DNA of 64,000 nucleotides from Pseudomonas gozinkensis (lineage in GTDB: Bacteria > Pseudomonadota > Gammaproteobacteria > Pseudomonadales > Pseudomonadaceae), in assembly GCF_014863585.1 (NCBI RefSeq), contig NZ_CP062253.1, positions 6,252,001 through 6,316,000 on the forward strand, read 5' to 3'. This document shows, piece by piece, positions 52,163 through 61,505 of this stretch. A program made the position numbers and the translations under genes. The notes beneath the pieces were generated by a model that made no database searches, had not been told where the DNA came from, and worked only from the letters and a program-made list of their open reading frames with translations. Each line of letters begins with the position of its first letter. Positions within the stretch are counted from its first letter, which is position 1.

Positions 52163-52993
52163 ATGCTGCTGCGTTTTACCAAGATGCACGGCCTGGGCAA
52201 CGACTTCATGGTTCTCGACCTGGTCAGCCAGCACGCGCATATTCAGCCCAAGCACGCAAAAATGTGGGGCGACCGACACACCGGCATCGGTTTCGACCAG
52301 TTGCTGATCGTCGAAGCGCCGAGCAATCCGGATGTGGATTTCCGTTACCGGATCTTCAACTCCGACGGTTCCGAAGTGGAGCAGTGCGGCAACGGTGCGC
52401 GCTGCTTCGCCCGCTTCGTGCTCGACAAGCGCCTGACCGCCAAACGGCAGATCCGCGTCGAGACCAAGGGCGGCATCATCGAACTGGACGTACGTAATGA
52501 CGGCCAGATCGGCGTGAACATGGGCGCCCCGCGTCTGGTGCCGGCGGACATTCCGTTCCAGGCGCCGGAACAGGCCCTGAGTTATCAGGTCGATGTCGAC
52601 GGTACGCCGGTTGATCTGGCGGCGGTGTCCATGGGCAACCCCCATGCGGTGCTGCGGGTCAGCGATATCAACACTGCACCGGTGCATGAACTGGGGCCGA
52701 AAATCGAACACCACCCGAGCTTTCCGGCGCGGGTCAACGTCGGTTTTCTCCAGGTCATCGACCGCCATCGCGCGCAACTGCGCGTCTGGGAACGCGGCGC
52801 CGGGGAAACCCAGGCCTGCGGTACCGGTGCCTGCGCTGCTGCTGTAGCTGCGATCAGTCAGGGGTGGATGGATTCGCCACTGTTGATCGACCTGCCGGGC
52901 GGGCGCCTGTCCATTGAATGGGCAGGCCCTGGCCAACCGGTGTTGATGACCGGCCCGGCAGTGCGCGTATACGAAGGACAAGTGCGTCTTTGA
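52163..52993 (+). CDS. dapF: Diaminopimelate epimerase
   Basis: 276 residues from the ATG at 52163 ([19 protein letters not shown]). Catalytic cysteines are Cys75 ([10 protein letters not shown]) and Cys219 (QACGTGACA), working as the two-base pair without cofactor. It converts LL- to meso-diaminopimelate for lysine and peptidoglycan. The in-frame extension inside lysA is not used. Confidence 0.96.
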   Translation: MLLRFTKMHGLGNDFMVLDLVSQHAHIQPKHAKMWGDRHTGIGFDQLLIVEAPSNPDVDFRYRIFNSDGSEVEQCGNGARCFARFVLDKRLTAKRQIRVETKGGIIELDVRNDGQIGVNMGAPRLVPADIPFQAPEQALSYQVDVDGTPVDLAAVSMGNPHAVLRVSDINTAPVHELGPKIEHHPSFPARVNVGFLQVIDRHRAQLRVWERGAGETQACGTGACAAAVAAISQGWMDSPLLIDLPGGRLSIEWAGPGQPVLMTGPAVRVYEGQVRL

Positions 52994-53006
52994 GTGAGCA
53001 GAAGCC

Positions 53007-53732
53007 ATGACCGATAAGCCTCAGGTACCCGCCCGACAGTCCGGTGAATCAGCGTCCGAGAGCCTGGAGGCGGCAGCGGTTGCCGCGTACCTGGAGGCTC
53101 ATCCGGACTTCTTCGTCGAACATGAAGAACTGCTGCCGTCCCTGCGCATCCCCCATCAGCGCGGCGATACTGTCTCGCTGGTCGAGCGCCAGATGGCCAT
53201 CCTGCGTGACCGCAACATCGAGATGCGTCACCGTCTCTCGCACTTGATGGACGTGGCCCGGGACAACGATCGCCTGTTCGACAAGACCCGTCGCCTGATC
53301 CTCGCGCTGATGGATGCTGCCACTCTGGAAGACGTGGTGATCAGCGTCGAAGACAGCCTGCGCCAGGATTTTCAGGTGCCCTTCGTCAGCCTGATTCTGC
53401 TGGGCGACAACCCGGCCCCGGTCGGCCGCTGGGTGACCCACGCCGACGCGCAAACTGCCATCGGCGGATTGCTCACCGAAGGCAAGAGCGTCAGCGGCAG
53501 CCTGCGTGAACACGAGCTGGACTTCCTGTTCGGCGAAGAGCAACGCAAGCAGATCGGCTCCACCGCCGTGGTCGCTGTCAGCCATCAGGGCATCCACGGG
53601 ATTCTGGCCATCGCCAGCCGTGATCCGCAGCACTACAAGAGCTCGGTCGGCACGCTGTTCCTCAGCTACATCGCCGAAGTCATGGGTCGCGTGCTGCCAC
53701 GGGTCAACAGCTCCCTGCGCTCGGTACGCTGA
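53007..53732 (+). CDS. DUF484 family protein
   Basis: 241 residues. [30 protein letters not shown] is the DUF484 N-terminal motif; a coiled coil ([22 protein letters not shown]) and a GAF-like domain follow. It is conserved between dapF and xerC in gammaproteobacteria, but its function is not known. Two bases separate it from xerC. Confidence 0.88.
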   Translation: MTDKPQVPARQSGESASESLEAAAVAAYLEAHPDFFVEHEELLPSLRIPHQRGDTVSLVERQMAILRDRNIEMRHRLSHLMDVARDNDRLFDKTRRLILALMDAATLEDVVISVEDSLRQDFQVPFVSLILLGDNPAPVGRWVTHADAQTAIGGLLTEGKSVSGSLREHELDFLFGEEQRKQIGSTAVVAVSHQGIHGILAIASRDPQHYKSSVGTLFLSYIAEVMGRVLPRVNSSLRSVR

Positions 53733-53734
53733 GC

Positions 53735-54634
53735 ATGGAACGACAACTGGACGCTTACTGCGAACACCTGCGCAGTGAGCGGCAGGTGTCGCCGCACACG
53801 CTGTCGGCCTACCGACGCGATCTCGACAAAGTCCTCGGCTGGTGCAACAAACAGAACATCGGCAGCTGGCAGGCGCTGGACATCCAGCGCCTGCGCAGCC
53901 TGATCGCCCGCCTGCATGCCCAGGGCCAGTCCTCGCGCAGCCTGGCACGCCTGCTCTCGGCGGTGCGCGGGCTCTATCACTATCTGAATCGTGAAGGCCT
54001 TTGCGACCACGATCCGGCCACCGGCCTGACACCGCCCAAAGGCGAACGCCGGCTGCCGAAAACCCTCGATACCGACCGTGCACTGCAACTGCTTGAAGGT
54101 GCTGTGGAGGACGATTTCCTGGCCCGCCGCGATCAGGCGATTCTGGAGTTGTTCTATTCCTCCGGCCTACGCCTGTCGGAGCTGACCGGACTCAATCTTG
54201 ACCAGCTCGACCTCGCCGACGGCATGGTTCAGGTGCTCGGCAAGGGCAGCAAGACGCGTCTGTTGCCCGTCGGCAAAAAGGCCCGGGAAGCACTGGAGCA
54301 ATGGCTGCCGCTGCGAGCGCTGACCAACCCGGCGGACGATGCGGTGTTCGTCAGCCAGCACGGCCGCCGCCTCGGCCCGCGCGCGATTCAGGTGCGGGTC
54401 AAACTCGCCGGCGAGCGCGAACTGGGGCAGAACCTGCACCCGCACATGCTGCGACACTCCTTCGCCAGCCACTTGCTCGAGTCCTCTCAAGACCTGCGCG
54501 CGGTGCAGGAACTGCTCGGCCACTCGGACATCAAGACCACCCAGATCTATACCCACCTGGACTTCCAGCACCTGGCGGCGGTCTACGACAGCGCCCATCC
54601 ACGGGCCAAACGCATGAAAGGCGACGATTCATGA
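53735..54634 (+). CDS. xerC: Site-specific tyrosine recombinase XerC
   Basis: 299 residues. N-terminal SAM-like core-binding domain (1-95) and catalytic domain with Arg146, Lys170, His237, Arg240, His263 and nucleophile Tyr272 (QIYTHLDF). With XerD it resolves chromosome dimers at dif; in P. fluorescens the orthologue (sss) was found through phase variation and root colonisation. Its stop overlaps the HAD gene start (ATGA). Confidence 0.95.
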   Translation: MERQLDAYCEHLRSERQVSPHTLSAYRRDLDKVLGWCNKQNIGSWQALDIQRLRSLIARLHAQGQSSRSLARLLSAVRGLYHYLNREGLCDHDPATGLTPPKGERRLPKTLDTDRALQLLEGAVEDDFLARRDQAILELFYSSGLRLSELTGLNLDQLDLADGMVQVLGKGSKTRLLPVGKKAREALEQWLPLRALTNPADDAVFVSQHGRRLGPRAIQVRVKLAGERELGQNLHPHMLRHSFASHLLESSQDLRAVQELLGHSDIKTTQIYTHLDFQHLAAVYDSAHPRAKRMKGDDS

Positions 54635-55335
54635 GCATCCAGTTGATCACCTTCGACCTCGACGACACCCTGTGGGACACCGCTCCGGTGATCGTCAGCG
54701 CGGAAGCGGTATTGCGCGAATGGCTGGGCGAACATGCGCCGAATCTCGGCGCGGTGCCGGTGGAGCATCTGTGGTCGATCCGCGAGCGGGTGCTGGCCAA
54801 CGAGCCGGGACTCAAGCACCGCATCAGCGCGCTGCGCCGGCGAGTGCTGTTCCATGCACTGGAGGAAGCCGGCTACGCCCACGGCGAAGCGTCGGAGCTG
54901 GCGGACAAGAGTTTTGAAGTGTTTCTGCATGCGCGGCATCAGATCGAGGTGTTCCCGGAGGTCGAGCCGATCCTGGAAACCCTCGCCAAACACTACGCAC
55001 TCGGCGTGGTCACCAACGGCAATGCCGATGTGCGCCGGCTCGGGCTGGCGGACTACTTCAAGTTTGCGTTGTGCGCCGAAGACATCGGCATCGCCAAGCC
55101 GGATGCGCGACTGTTCCATGAAGCGTTGCAACGCGGTGGCGTAAGCGCCGAAGCGGCGGTGCATATCGGTGACCACCCGGGGGATGACATCGCCGGGGCG
55201 CAGCAGGCCGGTCTGCGAGCGATCTGGTTCAACCCGGCCGGCAAGGTCTGGGAAGCGGAGCGCCTGCCGGATGCCGAGATTCGCAGCCTGAACGATCTGC
55301 CTGCCGTGCTCGCGCGCTGGAATGCCCGGCACTGA
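54631..55335 (+). CDS. HAD-superfamily hydrolase
   Basis: 234 residues from the ATG at 54631. Motif [10 protein letters not shown] (Asp9, Asp11), motif II VVTNGNA, motif III Lys in GIAKPD and motif [15 protein letters not shown] are all present, with a helical cap in residues 15-95. It is similar to YigB, an FMN phosphatase encoded beside xerC in E. coli, so a flavin mononucleotide phosphatase is the best guess. Last gene of the operon. Confidence 0.88.
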   Translation: MSIQLITFDLDDTLWDTAPVIVSAEAVLREWLGEHAPNLGAVPVEHLWSIRERVLANEPGLKHRISALRRRVLFHALEEAGYAHGEASELADKSFEVFLHARHQIEVFPEVEPILETLAKHYALGVVTNGNADVRRLGLADYFKFALCAEDIGIAKPDARLFHEALQRGGVSAEAAVHIGDHPGDDIAGAQQAGLRAIWFNPAGKVWEAERLPDAEIRSLNDLPAVLARWNARH

Positions 55336-55355
55336 CTCTGAATTCACGTCATCCT

Positions 55356-55447
55356 CTGTGGGAGCTGGCTTGCCAGCGATGAGGCCAGCACATTCAACAT
55401 CCATGTTGTCTGACAGGCAGCCATCGCTGGCAAGCCAGCTCCCACAG
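55356..55447. repeat. REP pair, GCTGGC type
   Basis: CTGTGGGAGCTGGCTTGCCA at 55356 and inverted copy ATCGCTGGCAAGCCAGCTCC ending near 55447, after the HAD gene. Confidence 0.85.
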
Positions 55448-55478
55448 GGTCTTCATCGCTTTCATTTTTCCAGGCATG

Positions 55479-55507
55479 AAAAAGCCCGCAGCGACGGCGG
55501 GCTTTTT
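55479..55507. terminator. Bidirectional terminator between HAD gene and sutA
   Basis: AAAAAGCCCGC-AGCGACG-GCGGGCTTTTT; symmetric flanks serve both convergent units. Confidence 0.9.
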
Positions 55508-55527
55508 CAGCAAGCAAGCGACACACC

Positions 55528-55854
55528 TCAGATAGGGCGGCTGCCGTACTTGTTGTCCGGCTTCTTGGGCGGATCGGCGACCACGTTGGCCTCCACTTCC
55601 TGCACCTTGCCGCCGCGCGCAAGGAACTCTTCCATGGCCTTGGCCAGGGCATCGCGCTCCTTGTTCTTGGCTTCGATGCTCGGCAACTCGTCGACCGACA
55701 CTGCAGCCTTGGCCTTGCCTTTGGCAGCCGGGGCCGGCGTATCGTCACCGCCATCGTCTTCAGCAACGTCTTCCGCTGCTGCTTCCAGACCTTCCTCGGC
55801 CTCGTCTTCGTCGCCTACTTCGAGGTCGTCGTTTTCCAGATCATCGTCGCTCAT
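55528..55854 (-). CDS. sutA: RNA polymerase-binding regulator SutA
   Basis: 108 residues. An acidic disordered N terminus (SDDDLENDDLEVGDEDEAEE), a helix (IEAKNKERDALAKAMEEFLA) and the conserved tail VVADPPKKPDNKYGSRPI. In P. aeruginosa SutA binds the beta subunit during slow growth and raises expression of ribosomal and other genes. Monocistronic, with terminators on both sides. Confidence 0.93.
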   Translation of the reverse strand: MSDDDLENDDLEVGDEDEAEEGLEAAAEDVAEDDGGDDTPAPAAKGKAKAAVSVDELPSIEAKNKERDALAKAMEEFLARGGKVQEVEANVVADPPKKPDNKYGSRPI

Positions 55855-55956
55855 GTTCTACCTCATGACTTGCGAAAAGCAGATTAGTTATAGACCAGCT
55901 TTGGCGACTGTCGAAAGTCGCCGGAAAAAAATCAGTAACCATTGGTGACCAACGGT

Positions 55957-56382
55957 TTATGCCCCTTCACCGTGCAAGGTGGCGAGGACTTTACGGGCAC
56001 CGCCATGATCACGATGCTCGCCCAGGTAAACGCCTTGCCAGGTGCCCAGTGCCAGTCGGCCCGCCGTTACCGGCAAACTGATCTGACAGCCCAGCACGCT
56101 GGCCTTGAAGTGCGCCGGGAGGTCGTCCAGGCCTTCGTCGTTATGCTCATAGCCGTCTGTTCCTTGTGGGATCAGACGATTGAAAAATCGTTCGAAGTCG
56201 CGACGTACCGCCGGATCGGCGTTCTCGTTGATGGTCAACGACGCCGAGGTATGCTGCAGCCACAAATGCAACAGACCGACCCGGCATGCCTTGAGTTCAG
56301 GCAGGCCGGCGAGCAACTCGTCCGTCACCAGATGAAAGCCCCGGGGCCGTGCCCGCAGGGTTATCAGAGTCTGTTGCCACAT
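55957..56382 (-). CDS. YjbQ family protein (secondary thiamine-phosphate synthase enzyme)
   Basis: 141 residues from the ATG at 56382, with GGAG before it. [29 protein letters not shown] and [20 protein letters not shown] are the UPF0047 signatures, with histidines for metal binding. Weak thiamine-phosphate synthase activity is reported for family members; the true role is unclear. Confidence 0.9.
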   Translation of the reverse strand: MWQQTLITLRARPRGFHLVTDELLAGLPELKACRVGLLHLWLQHTSASLTINENADPAVRRDFERFFNRLIPQGTDGYEHNDEGLDDLPAHFKASVLGCQISLPVTAGRLALGTWQGVYLGEHRDHGGARKVLATLHGEGA

Positions 56383-56552
56383 ACAGTTCTCCGCACGTTC
56401 GGGGCGCATTCTAGCGCGCTCTGGAAAAAAACAAAGGCCCTAATATTCCTTCAATGATGTAAGCCTTTGGCCGCAGAAAAACACTCGTCGTAAACACGAC
56501 CAAAGCAGTACGAAAAATCCTTTCAGCTGTATCAGGGATGACAAATTCCAGA

Positions 56553-56578
56553 CAAAAAAATGCCCGGCAAGCCGGGCA
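56553..56578 (-). terminator. Terminator of glnK-amtB
   Basis: TTGCCCGGC-TT-GCCGGGCA hairpin followed by TTTTTTT on the minus strand, 20 bp after amtB. Confidence 0.88.
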
Positions 56579-56597
56579 AGTTTTTTGCGGCACGTGC

Positions 56598-57935
56598 TTA
56601 AAGGTTGTAGCCGCGCTCGTTGTGTTGTGCCAGATCCAGGCCGACCGATTCTTCTTCCTCGGTCACGCGCAGACCCATCACGGCATCCAGTACCTTGAGG
56701 ATGATGAAGGTGACAACCGCGGTGTAGATCACGGTGAAGCCGACGCCTTTGCACTGAATCCAGACTTGTGCGGCGATGTCGGTGACGGTGCCGAAGCCAC
56801 CCAGCGACGGTGCGGCGAACACACCGGTCAGGATCGCGCCGAGGATACCGCCGATACCGTGCACGCCGAAGGCGTCCAGGGAGTCGTCATAACCGAGTTT
56901 GCGTTTCAGGGTGGTGGCGCAGAAGAAGCACACCACGCCTGCCGCCAGACCGATCACCAGGGCGCCCATCGGGCCCACGGTGCCAGCCGCCGGGGTGATC
57001 GCGACCAGACCTGCAACGACGCCGGATGCGATACCCAGTGCGCTTGGTTTGCCGTGGGTGATCCACTCGGCGAACATCCAGCCCAGAGCAGCAGCGGCGG
57101 TCGCGATCTGAGTCACCAGCATCGCCATGCCGGCAGTGCCGTTGGCGGCCGCAGCGGAACCGGCGTTGAAGCCGAACCAGCCAACCCACAGCATCGCCGC
57201 GCCCATCAGGGTGTAACCCAGATTGTGTGGCGCCATCGGGGTGGTCGGGAAGCCTTTGCGCTTACCCAGTACCAGGCAGGCAATCAGACCGGCCACACCG
57301 GCGTTGATGTGCACCACGGTGCCGCCGGCGAAGTCGAGCACGCCCCAGTCCCACATCAGGCCGCCGTTGCCGGACCAGACCATGTGCGCGATCGGTGCAT
57401 AGACCAGGGTGAACCAGATGCCCATGAAGATCAGCATCGCGGAGAACTTCATCCGCTCGGCGAACGCACCGACGATCAGCGCCGGGGTGATGATCGCGAA
57501 GGTCATCTGGAAGGTGATGAAGACCGCCTCGGGGAACAGCGCCGCCGGGCCGGTCAGGCTCGCTGGCGTGACACCGGCCAGGAACGCCTTGCCGAAACCG
57601 CCCACGAACGAGTTGAAGTTGACGACGCCCTGCTCCATGCCGGTGGTGTCGAACGCGATGCTGTAGCCATAAATGACCCACAGGACGCTGATCAGACCGG
57701 TAATGGCGAAGCACTGCATCATCACGGAAAGAATGTTTTTCGACCGAACCATGCCGCCGTAGAACAGCGCAAGGCCGGGAATGGTCATGAACAGCACGAG
57801 GGCTGTGGAGGTGAGCATCCAGGCGGTGTCGCCGGAGTTCAGGACTGGAGCTGCCACTTCGTCTGCCGCCATGGCCAGGCCGGGCATTACGATAGACAAC
57901 AGGGCTCCTAGCCCTGCGAATTTACGCAGAGTCAT
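56598..57935 (-). CDS. amtB: Ammonium transporter
   Basis: 445 residues from the ATG at 57935. A cleavable signal (to GLAMAADEV) and eleven membrane helices. The ammonium-binding region DTAWMLTSTALVLFMTIPGLALFYGGMVR and the pore histidines (WDWGVLDFAGGTVVHINAG; GVHGIGGILGAI) are intact. The C-terminal tail ends YNL, as needed for GlnK docking. It follows glnK by 37 bp, forming the usual nitrogen-controlled operon. Confidence 0.96.
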   Translation of the reverse strand: MTLRKFAGLGALLSIVMPGLAMAADEVAAPVLNSGDTAWMLTSTALVLFMTIPGLALFYGGMVRSKNILSVMMQCFAITGLISVLWVIYGYSIAFDTTGMEQGVVNFNSFVGGFGKAFLAGVTPASLTGPAALFPEAVFITFQMTFAIITPALIVGAFAERMKFSAMLIFMGIWFTLVYAPIAHMVWSGNGGLMWDWGVLDFAGGTVVHINAGVAGLIACLVLGKRKGFPTTPMAPHNLGYTLMGAAMLWVGWFGFNAGSAAAANGTAGMAMLVTQIATAAAALGWMFAEWITHGKPSALGIASGVVAGLVAITPAAGTVGPMGALVIGLAAGVVCFFCATTLKRKLGYDDSLDAFGVHGIGGILGAILTGVFAAPSLGGFGTVTDIAAQVWIQCKGVGFTVIYTAVVTFIILKVLDAVMGLRVTEEEESVGLDLAQHNERGYNL

Positions 57936-57972
57936 ATTGTTTTCTCCTGGGGCGTTGGGTTTGTGGCGGCGC

Positions 57973-58536
<564 letters not shown>

Positions 58537-58590
58537 TCAATCCCTTGGCCGCTGCCACAGATGCCATCACCCAAATGGCACTCGGGATAC

Positions 58591-58605
58591 GCACAACAAC
58601 GGTGC
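58591..58605. promoter_or_regulatory. Candidate NtrC-binding site
   Basis: GCACAACAACGGTGC fits GCACC-N5-GGTGC with one mismatch. It sits about 90 bp upstream of the candidate -24/-12 element, a normal enhancer distance. Another dyad, TGCCAT-N7-ATGGCA, lies at 58562-58580. Confidence 0.5.
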
Positions 58606-58709
58606 GTGGCCGTGCATCCAGTTGCGCGAAAAGCGTGCATCCGTGCCTGCGTCAATGACTATAGACACTGCGTGATACACTGCCGGCCATTGTTTCCAGG
58701 ACATATCCC

Positions 58710-58970
58710 ATGCTCGCGCCCAAAGACTTCCTCGACGCCCTGAGCGGCACCGCCTCCCGCCTGTTCAGCGGCGACACGCCCTTGCCAAAAGCCGAAATCG
58801 AAAGCCAGTTCAAGATGCTGCTGCAAAGTGCCTTCAGCAAACTGGACCTGGTGAGCCGCGAAGAGTTTGACAGTCAGATGGTGGTGCTGGCGCGCACTCG
58901 CGCCCGGCTCGAGAGCCTTGAGGCGAAGGTGGCTGAGATGGAAGCGAAGCTGACGCCGCCGGCTGAGTAA
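58710..58970 (+). CDS. ubiK: Ubiquinone biosynthesis accessory factor UbiK
   Basis: 86 residues. N-terminal amphipathic helix (APKDFLDALSGTASRLFSG), then the BMFP coiled coil (LQSAFSKLDLVSREEFDSQMVVLARTRARLESLEAKV). It is needed with UbiJ for aerobic ubiquinone synthesis. CAGGACATATCCC precedes the ATG. In other pseudomonads comM follows closely; here 2.7 kb of accessory DNA lies between. Confidence 0.92.
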   Translation: MLAPKDFLDALSGTASRLFSGDTPLPKAEIESQFKMLLQSAFSKLDLVSREEFDSQMVVLARTRARLESLEAKVAEMEAKLTPPAE

Positions 58971-58998
58971 CACCTCGTGTCTTTGTGAAAGCGGCCCC

Positions 58999-59043
58999 TT
59001 GTGGGAGCGGGCTTGCCCGCGAATGAAGGTCGGAACGACCTTC
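58999..59043. repeat. Single REP with adjoining small inverted repeat
   Basis: TTGTGGGAGCGGGCTTGCCC (58999) is a lone GCGGGC-type REP. Directly after it GAAGGTCG-GAA-CGACCTTC (59025-59043) can form an eight-pair hairpin. Confidence 0.7.
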
Positions 59044-59138
59044 CCGCGATTCAGGATTCGCTATCGACTCTCGGCAGAATCCTACAGTTTGCAACCCCGC
59101 CGTCCGATTGCGTCGTGAAGCTCTGATTCCTAAGCTCA

Positions 59139-59164
59139 CCCAATGCTGAATGTTCAGCACTGGG
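59139..59164. repeat. 26-bp inverted repeat upstream of the C4-type RNA
   Basis: CCCAATGCTGAA-TG-TTCAGCACTGGG pairs at all but one position. It lies about 75 bp before the RNA and could be an operator for its promoter or a transcript hairpin of its own. Confidence 0.5.
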
Positions 59165-59236
59165 TTTGGCGACCCGGCAACATTTGACGCAACGCGATGA
59201 TGTTCGAACGAGGGAAATACTCCCACCTCGAATTAT

Positions 59237-59311
59237 GGCGGCTGTGCGCGGGAGACCTTCGCGTCTGCCGGTTTTCGAATGTTCCGGTTCGCCAATCCGC
59301 GCATAGCTGCC
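59237..59311 (+). ncRNA. C4-type antisense RNA
   Basis: A 75-nt element with an outer 15-pair stem (GGCGGCTGTGCGCGG with CCGCGCATAGCTGCC; the two differences are G-U pairs). Inside are a GAGACC-TTCG-type hairpin and a loop containing CCGGTTTTCGAATGTTCCGG. This shape and the sequence blocks resemble the C4 antisense RNA of phages P1 and P7, which silences the ant antirepressor. Bases 59269-59282 are complementary to 59354-59367, just before the Bro-N start codon, and TCGCCAA (59289-59295) to TTGGCGA (59323-59329). Class assigned from memory of the motif. Confidence 0.62.
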
Positions 59312-59353
59312 ACCCTTTTTGTTTGGCGACGATCAGAGGCAGCTTTCTTCACC

Positions 59354-59367
59354 ACATTCGAGAACCG
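59354..59367 (+). promoter_or_regulatory. Antisense target over the Bro-N ribosome-binding region
   Basis: ACATTCGAGAACCG pairs with the C4 loop CGGTTTTCGAATGT over 14 bases, one of them G-U. It ends four bases before the ATG and includes the only purine-rich stretch (GAGAA) that could bind the ribosome. Confidence 0.6.
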
Positions 59368-59371
59368 AGTC

Positions 59372-59893
59372 ATGGACGAAAGCTATTTAATTCCCAACGT
59401 CTTCATCCGCCACAAACTCCACCTTCACGCCCTTCTTATCCAGAACCAACCCTGGTTCTCCGCCCGCGACTTGGGCCGCCTGCTGCACATCTACCTCAAC
59501 GAACGCATGCTGCGAAAACTCGACCCCGACCAATACCAAACCCGCAAAACCCTCGTCCACAACCAGATCGAAAACACCCTGCTGATTAGCGAATCCGGCA
59601 TCTACGCCCTCCTCGTCTATCACTACTGCCCCGAATACCGAGCGCTACGCGAATGGCTCACCCATCAGGTCATCCCCACCCTGCGCGACGCCCAGCACCC
59701 CACCACAAGTGAACGCCCCCAGCTAAGCCTGCTGAATTGGCCCGAGATGTCGTTGAGTTTGCTGCACTGGAATAACCAGCCGTGGATTCGGCTGCAGGAT
59801 GTGCCACAGATGGTGGTGGAGCGGGAAAAGCGAAAACACCCAGTGCCGGCCACTTGGTGGAAAAGGGCTTCGCGGATGCTGCAATCGCTATAG
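59372..59893 (+). CDS. Bro-N domain protein, phage antirepressor-like
   Basis: 173 residues from the ATG at 59372. Residues about 5-105 match the Bro-N fold of phage antirepressors (PWFSARDLGRLLHIYLNERMLRKLDPDQ; LLISESGIYALLVYHYCPEYRALREWLTHQVIPTLR). The C-terminal part repeats a similar short pattern (QPWIRLQDVPQMV) and is otherwise unassigned. It lies directly after a C4-type RNA, as ant does in P1. No integrase, repressor or capsid genes accompany it. Its last six bases overlap the convergent higA. Confidence 0.85.
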   Translation: MDESYLIPNVFIRHKLHLHALLIQNQPWFSARDLGRLLHIYLNERMLRKLDPDQYQTRKTLVHNQIENTLLISESGIYALLVYHYCPEYRALREWLTHQVIPTLRDAQHPTTSERPQLSLLNWPEMSLSLLHWNNQPWIRLQDVPQMVVEREKRKHPVPATWWKRASRMLQSL

Positions 59894-60157
59894 GCCCGCA
59901 TGCCGGAGCTGAGCCCTTCGTAAATCGTAAGTCGACTGAAGATTCATCCAGAACTCAGGCGTGAAGTTGAGGTGAATGGCCAGCCTGATTGCCAAATCGG
60001 CGCAGATCCTGAGCTGGCATTTCACAAGCTTTTCGATCTCGGTTTCAGGCCAGTTCGTGGGCATGGCCAAGTCCATGACGGTCATGCCCAACGGCTCCAT
60101 GAATTCCTTATTCAGAACTTCGCCGGGATGAATCGGGCGCATACCATTGCGGTTCAT
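59888..60157 (-). CDS. HigA-family antitoxin, toxin gene missing
   Basis: 89 residues from the ATG at 60157 with GGAGG before it. MNRNGMRPIHPGEVLNKEFMEPLGMTV and ADLAIRLAIHLNFTPEFWMNLQSTYDL are the HigA landmarks. Parts of the recognition helix look eroded (DLAMPTNWPETEIEKLVKCQL where NVPAPRINEIVRGRR-like sequence is usual). HigB should lie immediately upstream, but only a short region that might be a remnant (60158-60250) is there. Confidence 0.8.
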   Translation of the reverse strand: MNRNGMRPIHPGEVLNKEFMEPLGMTVMDLAMPTNWPETEIEKLVKCQLRICADLAIRLAIHLNFTPEFWMNLQSTYDLRRAQLRHAGL

Positions 60158-60359
60158 TTGTCGCCTCCAGAGGCTGCATTGAGCGGCAAAACTGGAGCAC
60201 CCGACTTTGCAATACAAGACCGTCGAGTCGCTTTCGCTGGCGTCCTACAACTATTAGGGCATGCCCCTACAAAAATCAGCGTCTGCGCCTGGTTATGCAG
60301 TCCTTACACCTGTCATTACATTGGCAAACGAAAATGTACCCGTCAGGATGGAGGTCTCT

Positions 60360-60530
60360 GTGAGAGATAAAAAGAGGAAGACAAAGCTACTTCTGATTGT
60401 TGAACTACACCTCAAAGCACTCCGACTGGCTGGAAATATGTCAGCCAATCAACGGAGGTTTATTGAAGTCGCCGTTACGTGCGGACCTGAGCTTGAGCCA
60501 AGCGGCCTGTTGTCGGGCAGAAAATCCTGA
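60360..60530 (+). CDS. 56-residue protein of unknown family, copy 1
   Basis: 56 residues from a GTG at 60360, with GGAGG seven bases before it. Basic start (VRDKKRKTKLLL), then MSANQRRFIEVAVTCGPELE. Exactly as long as the protein at 61321 and sharing the pattern SAxQRxF..VA...G.ELEP.G.L.G with it. A terminator follows at once. The longer frame to 60261 has no ribosome site. Confidence 0.6.
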   Translation: MRDKKRKTKLLLIVELHLKALRLAGNMSANQRRFIEVAVTCGPELEPSGLLSGRKS

Positions 60531-60545
60531 ATCAAAAAAGAAAAA

Positions 60546-60577
60546 GGCGTCCGACAGGACGCCGTTTTCTTTTTTTA
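60546..60577 (+). terminator. Terminator of the first 56-residue gene
   Basis: GGCGTCC-GACA-GGACGCC hairpin 15 bp after the stop, followed by GTTTTCTTTTTTT. Confidence 0.9.
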
Positions 60578-60646
60578 GGAGTAGTCGCAGCGAACTTTTA
60601 GCTCCCAAGTCGCATCACCCTGAATTCGCCCAAACCAACGTCCTTC

Positions 60647-60658
60647 ACTTACGTAAGT
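60647..60658. promoter_or_regulatory. Perfect 12-bp palindrome before the acetyltransferase remnant
   Basis: ACTTACGTAAGT, with a related TTACGTGAGT 30 bp downstream. The spacing suggests two sites for one regulator; no family is assigned. Confidence 0.35.
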
Positions 60659-60750
60659 ACCGTCCTACAAGGACTGTCCCCCACGCCTGATTACGTGAGT
60701 ATCCCCGCCTTCGCTACCTTCTGCGGCCTGATCCAAACAGAACTCAGACA

Positions 60751-61286
60751 ATGCGAAGAAAAGGAAAATGTACCGAGCTCCGTAATCAGACACTCAAATC
60801 CGAAGCCCGCAAACTTGCACACCGAGCCGTATCTATGAACCCGGAAGCATTAGCGGCCGGGGTGGAAGCAACATCACTCGGAATTGAGCCAATTACTCCT
60901 GTAGCAATCAATGCATACCACCAGTGGAGCGGGCCCGTAGCTATCCATGGGATGACGTGCTGAAGTGGAAAACCAAAGACGCAAAGGGTCTGGACCTGGC
61001 TTTTTGGTACGAAGGAGAACTGTGCGGCTTGTGTTACGCAACCCCGCGCAAAAGCACGATCTGCATAAAAATCATCCTTTTGCAGGGACGAACTGGCAAG
61101 ACCCACACCTTGCGGGGCTGGATCGCCCCCATGGCGATACTGACAACTGAATTCTATGCACGGAGACTGGGATGCACTGAAATCGAGGTCCAGGAACCTG
61201 ACTCTGGCGCCATCCCTTACTATCAAAAACTTGGCTTTCATTTCGACACAACCGACCGCCTTGTCTTTCCACTGGACGACCAATAA
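60751..61286 (+). pseudogene. GNAT-type N-acetyltransferase interrupted by a frameshift
   Basis: One frame gives ELRNQTLKSEARKLAHRAVS and reads INAYHQWSG before stopping at 60961. The next frame continues from about 60,924 with SYPWDDVLKWKTKDAKGLDL, then TEIEVQEPDSGAIPYYQKLG near the end, the acetyl-CoA fold's last strand and helix. Together they make a protein of about 178 residues. The change of frame falls near GGAGCGGGCCCGTAGC (60926-60941). Either a one- or two-base indel inactivated the gene, or there is a sequencing error or recoding. Confidence 0.65.
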
Positions 61287-61320
61287 GATCGACTCATTCA
61301 TCCAGACACGAGAGGTGTCT

Positions 61321-61491
61321 ATGAAACAGAAGAAACAGAAAAAACAGCCGTTACTCGCATCCAGGCTTCGTGCAGAAACGCCCAGTTTGGCCGATACGGT
61401 TTCTGCCAGTCAGCGGCAATTTTTGAAGGTCGCCGCGGCCTATGGCAAAGAATTGGAGCCTGATGGCTGGCTCGCCGGTGGCGGAACCTGA
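61321..61491 (+). CDS. 56-residue protein of unknown family, copy 2
   Basis: 56 residues from the ATG at 61321, with GAGAGG upstream. Lys/Gln-rich start (MKQKKQKKQPLL) then SASQRQFLKVAAAYGKELEP. It is a paralogue of the protein at 60360: same length, same terminal motif and same placement before a terminator. It follows the acetyltransferase remnant by 34 bp and may have been cotranscribed with it. Not recognised as any named family. Confidence 0.65.
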   Translation: MKQKKQKKQPLLASRLRAETPSLADTVSASQRQFLKVAAAYGKELEPDGWLAGGGT

Positions 61492-61505
61492 ATCCCGCAT
61501 TAAAA

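Noticed and set aside
59972..60370. 132-residue open frame across higA on the plus strand
   Set aside because: Overlaps a recognisable HigA gene with a better ribosome site, and shows no family match.
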